Part shown: one piece after another, positions 58,036 to 64,000 of the stretch
How the letters are laid out: the number at the start of each line of letters is the position of its first letter
Numbering within the stretch: the first letter of the stretch is position 1
Assembly: GCF_016722895.1 (NCBI RefSeq)
Contig: NZ_JAEQNA010000002.1
Location: forward strand, 1-64,000
Direction of reading: 5' to 3'
DNA length: 64,000 bases
Origin: Ramlibacter aurantiacus
GTDB taxonomy: Bacteria > Pseudomonadota > Gammaproteobacteria > Burkholderiales > Burkholderiaceae_C
Notes under the pieces: generated by a model
Told to the model about the DNA's origin: nothing
What the model saw: the letters and a program-made list of their open reading frames with translations, nothing else
Database searches by the model: none
Translations under genes and position numbers: made by a program

Positions 58036-58210
58036 GGCGTCTGCAAGTGCCACCGGACCGGCATCCTGAACCGGGGTTCAGGTGGGCTAGGTCAAGCTGG
58101 CGTTGGGTTCATCTGACGCGAGACGATCACGCTCGCCAGCTTTGTTCCAGGCCCGAGCTCATAGAGCATTGGTTCAAGGAAATATAAAGCCCGGCACGCA
58201 CTGCAGACAC
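58036..58210 (-). ncRNA. ssrS: 6S RNA
   Basis: A non-coding RNA of about 175 bases that binds sigma-70 RNA polymerase. Its ends pair: GUCUGCA near the 5' end with UGCAGAC near the 3' end, continued by GUGC/GCAC and CCGG/CCGG. Inside the 3' half is the hairpin CCTGAACC-GG-GGTTCAGG (58065-58082), which matches the CCTTGAACC...GGTTCAAGG hairpin of E. coli 6S. TACAAT (58217-58222, reverse) gives a start near 58210. The location just downstream of zapA is the conserved home of ssrS. Ends are approximate. Confidence 0.8.
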
Positions 58211-58216
58211 GGGGCC

Positions 58217-58222
58217 ATTGTA
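58217..58222 (-). promoter_or_regulatory. -10 element of ssrS
   Basis: TACAAT on the reverse strand, 7 bases before the expected 6S start. No good -35 hexamer lies 16-18 bases upstream; TTGACC is present but 25 bases away. Confidence 0.55.
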
Positions 58223-58317
58223 GGCGTGAGCCCCCTGGAGACGGGTAGGTCAAAACCTTCGGTTGCGAAAGATTTGAAGCGGCGAGGTTGACAGCGGCGC
58301 GGCGGACTCAACTGCAT

Positions 58318-58638
58318 TCACAGCAGCCGGCCATCGCCGGCGAGTGCCTGGTCCAGGCGCTCGACGAGCTGGCTGATGCGCTCGTCGGGCGCGCCGCTTT
58401 CGTTGGCGGCGGCCGGGGCGAACGAAGCGCCGGTGGCCGCGCGTTCACCGAGGTCGAAGGCGAGGTTCAGGGCCGCCAGGACCGCGATGCGGTCGCGGGC
58501 CTTGACCTTGCCGGCATCGCGGATGCGGCACATGGCCTCGTCCACCTTGCCCACGGCATCGCGCAGCCGCGACTCACCGCCCTCGGGGCATCCGAGCAGA
58601 TAGCTCTGCCCCATGATCTGCACTTCGATTTGCTTCAT
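58318..58638 (-). CDS. zapA: cell division protein ZapA
   Basis: A 106-residue FtsZ-bundling protein. The N-terminal beta strand pair (KQIEVQIMGQSYLLGCPEG) and the helix with ARDRIAVLAALNLAFDL are ZapA features; the C-terminus forms the coiled coil. I use ATG 58638; a GTG at 58650 overlapping the zapB-like stop is possible. It is followed by 6S RNA as in many Proteobacteria. Confidence 0.9.
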   Translation of the reverse strand: MKQIEVQIMGQSYLLGCPEGGESRLRDAVGKVDEAMCRIRDAGKVKARDRIAVLAALNLAFDLGERAATGASFAPAAANESGAPDERISQLVERLDQALAGDGRLL

Positions 58639-58646
58639 GGACCGGC

Positions 58647-58862
58647 TCACGCGGCGTTCTTCAAGGGGGGGAGGCGTTCGAGCAGCGCATCGACCCGGGC
58701 GCGGGCCGCGGACAGCCGCGACTTCAGGGATTCACGCTCCTGGGTCAAGGCCTCGACTTGCTGCGACAACAAGGCGTTGGTGCGGGCAAGCTCCTCGTGG
58801 CGTATCAGCAGGCGTTCGACGCGTTCGGCGAGCTGCTCGATCTGGGAGGCGGGCGCGGACAT
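58647..58862 (-). CDS. ZapB-like coiled-coil protein (TIGR02449 type)
   Basis: A 71-residue protein that is almost wholly one coiled coil (residues 6-62, heptads of Leu and Val). It matches the TIGR02449/ZapB-like protein encoded before zapA in Betaproteobacteria. TACAAT (58871-58876, reverse) ends 8 bases before the ATG, so the message may be leaderless. It likely assists Z-ring assembly with ZapA. Confidence 0.8.
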   Translation of the reverse strand: MSAPASQIEQLAERVERLLIRHEELARTNALLSQQVEALTQERESLKSRLSAARARVDALLERLPPLKNAA

Positions 58863-59126
58863 GGCTGCGGATTGTAGGCGTCGCTCCGGCGCACTCCGGC
58901 GAATTCACGCGCGTCGCGAAGCAGGTGTGGCTCGCAGGCCGCAGGCGTGGGTATCCTTGCCAAGACGTGCAAGCCGCATCCTTTTTCGTGATCGCCCCCG
59001 GTCCCCGCTGCGTCGTGGACCTGCCGCGCCTTCGCGCCGTCCTTGCCGCCCGGCTCGAGCCGCTCCAGGCACTCCGGGCAGGCCGCCGTCCGGTTCGGGA
59101 TCACGAGTCGGTCCCGGAGGCGCGCC
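58863..59126. other. divergent gap between zapB-like and the CobU-like gene
   Basis: The 264 bases hold the zapB-like -10 at 58871-58876 and, near 59116-59120, the GGAGG of the next gene. I looked for a cobalamin riboswitch because of the CobU neighbour and saw no B12 box. Confidence 0.5.
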
Positions 59127-59708
59127 GTGGCTGAACTGCGCGTGGCCCGCAGCGAGTTGATCCTGGGTGCCGGGCCGGGTGCACGCAGTGCCCGTGCCCA
59201 GGCCCTGGCGGCCAGCTGGCTGGCCGAGGCCCCGCAGCACCGGGCCGTGTGCATCGATACGGCGCAGGCCTGGGATCCGGAGCTGCGGGCCCTGGTGGAG
59301 CGATGTCGACGCGACACGAGCGCAGCGGGTCGATCGCTGCCGCGGCTGGAGCAGCCGAGCGAACTGGCGCAGGCGTTGGGTTCGCACAGCCGTCCCGACA
59401 CGCTGATCGTGGTCGATTGCCTCAGCTTCTGGCTCACCGCCACCCTGGTGCATGCGATGGGAGCGGACGACGCCGAGGGCGCCCAGCTGGTGGCCCGCGG
59501 CCGACCGCTGCGCCTGGCCGATGCCGTGAACGCCTGCGCGGGCCCCCTGGTGCTGGTGGGCAACCGCATCGGCGCCGCCGGGGCAGGACAACCCGACCTG
59601 CGCCGGCTGCTGGAGACGCTGGGATCGCTGGAACAGCAGGCGGTGCAGGCCTGTGAACGGGTCACCCTGATGTCGGCCGGCCTGCCCCTGACGCTCAAGG
59701 ACCGCTGA
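59127..59708 (+). CDS. diverged CobU-like protein (adenosylcobinamide kinase fold)
   Basis: A 193-residue protein with the CobU outline: strand, P-loop position, then VVDCLSFWLTATL, which mirrors the DCLTLWLSNLL core. The P-loop is GAGPGARS (14-21) in place of GGARSGKS, so the key Lys is missing, and no RIxxHR guanylylation motif is visible. It may have lost kinase and transferase activity. The start is GTG 59127 with GGAGG 6 bases upstream. No other cobalamin gene is in the window. Confidence 0.6.
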   Translation: MAELRVARSELILGAGPGARSARAQALAASWLAEAPQHRAVCIDTAQAWDPELRALVERCRRDTSAAGRSLPRLEQPSELAQALGSHSRPDTLIVVDCLSFWLTATLVHAMGADDAEGAQLVARGRPLRLADAVNACAGPLVLVGNRIGAAGAGQPDLRRLLETLGSLEQQAVQACERVTLMSAGLPLTLKDR

Positions 59709-59762
59709 CGCCGGCCGTGGCGTGTCCGGGTTAACTCGGGGAGTCAGCTTTAGTTCAGTCTA

Positions 59763-59791
59763 TTGTTAATTCTGTCAGTCTTCCGTATTCT
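59763..59791 (+). promoter_or_regulatory. candidate promoter of the exoprotein gene
   Basis: TTGTTA (59763-59768) and TATTCT (59786-59791) are separated by exactly 17 bases inside an AT-rich pocket of about 60 bases in very GC-rich DNA. Transcription would begin near 59798, about 59 bases before the ATG. Confidence 0.5.
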
Positions 59792-59856
59792 GGGCTCATC
59801 TGTGACAAGCCTGCGTTCGCTTCCAGGCGGCCAGGCTCGACGAGGGGGGGCTTCGG

Positions 59857-62800
59857 ATGGGGCAGCTGGGGAACACACGGACGCCGTGTCTGCTGGGCGT
59901 GATCGCCCTGGCCATCCAGGCGGCCCTGGGTGGTGCGGCGTGGGCGCTGCCGCAAGGCGCCACCGTGGCCCACGGCGCCGTGGGCATCTCGCAGGGGCCC
60001 GGGGGGCTCCAGGTCACGGCTGGCCACGGCGCCATCATCAACTGGCAACGCTTTTCGATTGCCCCCGGCGAGGTCGCGCGGTTCGTCCAGCCCTCGACCC
60101 AGAGCGCCGTGCTCAATCGCGTCACCGGGGCCGAGGCTTCGCAGCTGCTCGGCCAATTGCAGGCCAACGGCCGGGTCTTCCTGATCAACCCCAACGGCAT
60201 CGTGATCGGCGGTGGCGCCCGCATCGACACCAACGGCTTCGTCGCCTCCACGCTGGACATGGCCGACGCCGACTTCCTGGCCGGCCGCCTGCGCTTTTCC
60301 CAAGGCAGCACGGGCAGCGGGAGCATCCGCAACGAAGGCTTCATCACCACGGGCCCCGGCGGGCGGGTGGTGCTGGTCGCGCCCGACATCGCCAACAGCG
60401 GCATCGTGCATGCGCCGAACGGTGAGATCCTGCTGGCCGCCGGCCGCCGCGTGGAGATCGGCAGCCCCGATCTGCCCGGGGTGCGTTTCGAGCTGCAGGC
60501 GCCCACCGATGCCGTGCTCAATCTCGGCCAGCTCCTGGCCGACAACGGCGCGGTGCGCGCCTTCGCCGCCAGCGTGCGCCATGAGGGCACCATCCGCGCG
60601 GACCGGCTGGTGCAAGGGGCCGACGGCCGCATCGTCCTGGCGGCCTCGGGTGATCTGAGCCTTTCGCCGCAAAGCGTGCTGAGCGCCACCGGCGGCGGCG
60701 CCGTCCACTTGCAGGCCGGGGGCACCACCCGCGTCGCCGGCCTGGTCGATGTACGCGGCCTGGCAGGCCCCGGCGGCGAGGTGCAGGTGCTGGGCACTCG
60801 GGTGGCGTTGGAGCCCGGCGCGCTGCTCGACGCCAGCGGCTCCAGCGGCGGCCGCATCCTGGTGGGGGGCGACTACCAGGGCGCCAACCCCGAGGTGGCC
60901 AATGCGCAAAGGGTGAGCGTGGCCGAGGGCGCGGTCCTGCGGGCCGACGCGGACGTGCAGGGCAATGGCGGCCGCATCATCGTCTGGGCCGACCAAAGCA
61001 CGCGGTTCGCCGGCGCCTTGTCGGTGCGCGGCGGCGCGCAAGGCGGCGACGGCGGTTTCGCGGAGGTGTCGGGCAAGCAGCAGTTGCAGTTCACCGGCCG
61101 CGCGGATCTGTCGGCCCCCCATGGCGCGGCTGGCACCTTGCTGCTGGACCCGCTGGATATCGTGATTGCGGCCGACGGCGGGCAGATGCCCGAGCTGGTC
61201 GACGAGTTCGCGGACTTCCCCGACAACGTGGTCACCATCGCCCCCGCCGTGCTGGACGCCATCAGGGGCGACGTGATGCTGCAGGCCGAGCGCAACGTCT
61301 TCGTGCGCGACCACCTGCAGCTGAACACCGTGGGCGCGGGCCTGACCATCCGCGCCGGCGGCGCCAGCCACGATCGCGGCGGCATCGACCTGCGCGGCGG
61401 GATCACCACGCACCAGGGCCACGTGATCCTGCGCGGCAGCGGCCTGAGCGGCACGGGGGACATCACCACGAACGGTGGCACCGTCGACGTGCAGGTGGCG
61501 GGCGACCTGGGCTACTCGGGCGTCATCCGGGCCGGCGGTGCCGGGGTCCGCCTGGAGTCCCTGCGGGGCGCCATCACCGGCGCCCCCGCGATCGACGCCA
61601 GCTCGGTCGATGCCTTCGCGGCCGGCGATATCTCGCTGCGCAACCTCACCGGCCGGGTGCTGCGCCTGGGCGAGGTGCGGGCGGGTGGCGGGATCCGGTT
61701 GGCGACCGACGCCGGGGTCGCCCAAACGGCGGGCGGCCGCCTGAGCGGCCAGTTCCTCGACGTGCAGGCGAGCGGCACGGAGAGCGTCGGAGCATCGGCC
61801 GATGCCCCGCTGCGGGTGGATGTGGCGGATCTGCGGTTCACCGGGCCATCGGCGCCGCTGCACCTGCGCTTCGACGCCGGCACGGTGGTGCGCGCGGTGT
61901 CGCTGGCCGGCGGCGTTGCGGCCCTGGCGGCGTCGACGATCACCGGGGGGAGCAATCTCGGCGACTGGACTTTCACTCGCGAGGGCACCGGCCTGCGCTT
62001 TTCTGCCCACGCCAAGGCGGGGTTCGATGGCCTGCTGTCACTCGACGTCAGCGGCGGCGGCCTGCGGGTCGACTCACTGCGCCTGGCCGGTGGCGCCGGG
62101 GTGGTGCTGCGCACCCGCGACGCCGGCGCGCTGCGCCTGGGGGTGATCACCACCGGCGGCTCGGTGCAGGTGCAACAGCTCGGCGCCGGCGATCTCGCCG
62201 TCGGCTCCGTGGTGGCCGATGGCCAGGTGGCGCTGCAGTCGCGCGGGGCCGTGCTGGGAGACGACGGCTCGCAGCCGCACGTCCAGGCATCGGCGCTGGA
62301 CATCCGTGCCGGCGGTGACATCCGGTCGGCCTCGGGTGGCAGCCTGTGGGTGGTGGCACCGAGCATCGACATCGAGTCGGCAAGCGGCCGCTTCGACGTG
62401 CGGGCCGGGGGTACCGTGTCGACACTCGGCCTGTCGGCGTCGGCGGGCGGGCTCGAACTGAACGCGGCACGGTTCCAGTCCGAGAACCTGGACCTGGCAC
62501 TCTCGGCCGCCGGCAGCGGCATCACTTTCACGCCGAACCGGTGGGACAGCACCCTGCAGGGCTTCCGGCTCACCGGCCGCGGCGCGGGGCTGCAGGTAGG
62601 CGACCTCACCGTCGCCGGTTCGCTGCAACTGGAGAGTGCGGGCGCCCTGGCGGTCGGCACGCTGACCGCGCCCACCATCGTGTTGCGCGCCGGCAGTGGC
62701 GACATCGCCGCCAGCCTGGTGGGCACGAACGACCTCACGCTCGACACCGCAGGAGGCTTTGCCGTTCAGGTGAACGGCTCCTGGCTGGAGCGCCTGGCTA

Positions 62801-64000
62801 TCCGGACGAACCTGAGTCGCGCCTTTGCCAACAACGCAGGCGCTTCGCTCGACGTTTTCGATGCGCAGGCCAACCTCGTGCAGACCGTTTCCTACACCGG
62901 CCCGGCAGGCGTGCTCGGCATCGCCTCGGTCGGGCCTGGCCCAGCGCCCTGGCACGTGGATTTCCGCGACACGTCCGCCGAGGCTTACCAGGGGCCGCAA
63001 ATCCTCCAGGCGGCGCACGAGGGAGCGGGGTCCATGCACGTGGAGTTGGCGTCCGCCTCCCTCGTCAGGGCGCAGGCCCAGCTGGGGGATGTCGCGGACC
63101 CCAATTCGTTCACGCTCGTTTCGGCAGGGGCCATTCGGCTGAACGCCACGACCGCCGGCGGTGCGGTGAACGTGACCTCCAGGCTGGGTGACATCCAGGT
63201 GGACGCGGTCTCGACGGCCGGCTCCGGGCGCGCCGGCGACGTGACCCTGCAGGCCGACCAGGGCAGCATCCTGGGCAACCCCGAGCGGGGCCTCGATCCG
63301 CATGTGCTCTCCGGCCCGGGCGGCCGGGTGAGCCTGTCGGCCCAGCGCGGCAGCGTCGGCGGGGCCGACGCCCTGCGCATCAGGGACGCGGGCGAGATCG
63401 GCATCCGCGTCCGTGACGGCATCGGTGTGCAGTTGGACGGCGCGCCGCTCAGCGCCCTGTCCATCGAAGCCAGCGTCGATGGCTCCGGCGCGCTGCGGTT
63501 GGGCCGGGGTGCCGATGACCTGCAGATCGGCCGCCAGGCGGGCCAGCTCACCCTGGGCGGCACGCCCGCTTCGCTGACCCATTCGTTCAGCCTGGTCGCC
63601 CCTGACGGCGGCATCGCGGTGGTGGCGCCAGTGGCCGTCGATGGTGACCTGAGCCTGCACGCGCAGGGCGGCCATCTCAGCCTGCACGGCGTGGCCGGCG
63701 GACTGCTGGTGCGCTCGGGGGGCGGGATGGAGCTGGCTGCGCGGGACGACCTGCGTATCGACGCGGCCGCGGGCAGCGTCACCCTCACCAGCGGTTCCCG
63801 CCAGCGCCTGGTGGCGGGCCGCGACCTGCGGCTGGCCAGCGGCACGGACGGCCACTCGGTGAGCGTCGAGTCCGGCGGCGACCAGGACCTCCAGGCCGGC
63901 GGCGCGGTCTCGCTGCACAACGCATCGGGCGACGAGGTGCGCGTGCAGGCGAGCGGCGGCACGCAGTGGCTGCAGGCCGCCACCCTGGACATCGCCGTGA
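59857..64000 (+). CDS. two-partner-secretion exoprotein (filamentous haemagglutinin family), 5' part
   Basis: An open frame of 1,381 codons with no stop before the window edge. A long signal peptide (1-35, ending AWA) leads to the TPS domain (about 37-150) with NWQRFSIAPGE, VLNRVTGAE and INPNGIVIGGG, which target the protein to a TpsB outer-membrane pore. Next comes GGRIIVWADQSTRFAG and GGDGGFAEVSGKQ, then LLLDPLDIVI. The rest is a Gly/Ala-rich beta-solenoid of irregular repeats. It would be a surface adhesin or contact toxin; the C-terminus and partner lie beyond the window. GAGGGGGGG precedes the ATG. Confidence 0.9.
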   Translation, partial: MGQLGNTRTPCLLGVIALAIQAALGGAAWALPQGATVAHGAVGISQGPGGLQVTAGHGAIINWQRFSIAPGEVARFVQPSTQSAVLNRVTGAEASQLLGQLQANGRVFLINPNGIVIGGGARIDTNGFVASTLDMADADFLAGRLRFSQGSTGSGSIRNEGFITTGPGGRVVLVAPDIANSGIVHAPNGEILLAAGRRVEIGSPDLPGVRFELQAPTDAVLNLGQLLADNGAVRAFAASVRHEGTIRADRLVQGADGRIVLAASGDLSLSPQSVLSATGGGAVHLQAGGTTRVAGLVDVRGLAGPGGEVQVLGTRVALEPGALLDASGSSGGRILVGGDYQGANPEVANAQRVSVAEGAVLRADADVQGNGGRIIVWADQSTRFAGALSVRGGAQGGDGGFAEVSGKQQLQFTGRADLSAPHGAAGTLLLDPLDIVIAADGGQMPELVDEFADFPDNVVTIAPAVLDAIRGDVMLQAERNVFVRDHLQLNTVGAGLTIRAGGASHDRGGIDLRGGITTHQGHVILRGSGLSGTGDITTNGGTVDVQVAGDLGYSGVIRAGGAGVRLESLRGAITGAPAIDASSVDAFAAGDISLRNLTGRVLRLGEVRAGGGIRLATDAGVAQTAGGRLSGQFLDVQASGTESVGASADAPLRVDVADLRFTGPSAPLHLRFDAGTVVRAVSLAGGVAALAASTITGGSNLGDWTFTREGTGLRFSAHAKAGFDGLLSLDVSGGGLRVDSLRLAGGAGVVLRTRDAGALRLGVITTGGSVQVQQLGAGDLAVGSVVADGQVALQSRGAVLGDDGSQPHVQASALDIRAGGDIRSASGGSLWVVAPSIDIESASGRFDVRAGGTVSTLGLSASAGGLELNAARFQSENLDLALSAAGSGITFTPNRWDSTLQGFRLTGRGAGLQVGDLTVAGSLQLESAGALAVGTLTAPTIVLRAGSGDIAASLVGTNDLTLDTAGGFAVQVNGSWLERLAIRTNLSRAFANNAGASLDVFDAQANLVQTVSYTGPAGVLGIASVGPGPAPWHVDFRDTSAEAYQGPQILQAAHEGAGSMHVELASASLVRAQAQLGDVADPNSFTLVSAGAIRLNATTAGGAVNVTSRLGDIQVDAVSTAGSGRAGDVTLQADQGSILGNPERGLDPHVLSGPGGRVSLSAQRGSVGGADALRIRDAGEIGIRVRDGIGVQLDGAPLSALSIEASVDGSGALRLGRGADDLQIGRQAGQLTLGGTPASLTHSFSLVAPDGGIAVVAPVAVDGDLSLHAQGGHLSLHGVAGGLLVRSGGGMELAARDDLRIDAAAGSVTLTSGSRQRLVAGRDLRLASGTDGHSVSVESGGDQDLQAGGAVSLHNASGDEVRVQASGGTQWLQAATLDIAV

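Noticed and set aside
58863-59126. Cobalamin riboswitch upstream of the CobU-like gene
   Set aside because: No B12 box or matching stem pattern could be seen.
59755-63918. Two long open frames on the reverse strand inside the exoprotein region
   Set aside because: The forward frame has a signal peptide, TPS motifs and repeats. The reverse frames are low-complexity shadows.

Overview
The window is a high-GC chromosomal segment from a betaproteobacterium, most likely Burkholderiales of the Comamonadaceae type. The evidence is the conserved block comEA-hldD-rfaE1-lapB-lapA-ihfB-rpsA-aroA/cmk-tyrA-pheA-gyrA, an aroA-cmk gene fusion, two Bug-type solute receptors, a TIGR04438 small Trp-rich protein, and a zapB-zapA-6S RNA module. 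The species cannot be named from the sequence alone.

Left part (1-19.5 kb). The window opens inside the 3' end of an IS3-family element. A long leftward block follows that joins envelope and LPS biogenesis (hldD, rfaE1, lapA/lapB), competence (comEA), translation (rpsA), a nucleoid protein (ihfB), aromatic amino-acid synthesis (aroA-cmk, tyrA, pheA) and gyrA. No serC lies between gyrA and pheA. ompA diverges from gyrA. Its terminator is followed directly by what I read as a deleted group II (class C-like) intron, then tRNA-Leu(UAA). An MFS transporter, murI, a class I fumarase and a decayed serine-hydrolase gene complete this part.

Middle part (19.5-39.3 kb). This holds a membrane and redox set (EEP-family protein, PQQ-type sugar dehydrogenase lipoprotein, DUF2231-like protein, ZIP transporter, DUF502 protein, 1-Cys peroxiredoxin, metallo-beta-lactamase/rhodanese fusion). 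An eight-gene Mrp/Mbh-type cation-proton antiporter operon follows, with overlapping reading frames throughout. Then come class II fumarase (fumC), a histidine-kinase-like protein whose phospho-acceptor His is replaced by Tyr, a YqhA protein and acetyl-CoA synthetase.

Accessory catabolic island (39.5-46.7 kb). A Bug receptor, an SDR dehydrogenase, both subunits of a Rieske ring-hydroxylating oxygenase, an HpcH/HpaI aldolase and an MmgE/PrpD protein share the island with a divergent FadR-type GntR regulator. Six copies of a 14-bp palindrome-like motif (AARTGSATSCAYTT) occur only in its two control regions. I read this as one regulon for an unidentified aromatic or related acid. It is my best candidate for an undescribed system.

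Right part (46.7-64 kb). This contains an unrecognised protein, a cytochrome c, an FAD oxidoreductase with a fused Rieske domain, ilvD, lgt, a second Bug receptor next to malonyl-CoA synthetase, a GNAT enzyme, a small CxxCxGxG protein, a hydrolase, TauE/SafE, 6S RNA (ssrS), zapA, a zapB-like gene and a degenerate CobU homologue. It ends in the first 4.1 kb of a giant two-partner-secretion exoprotein that runs off the right edge.
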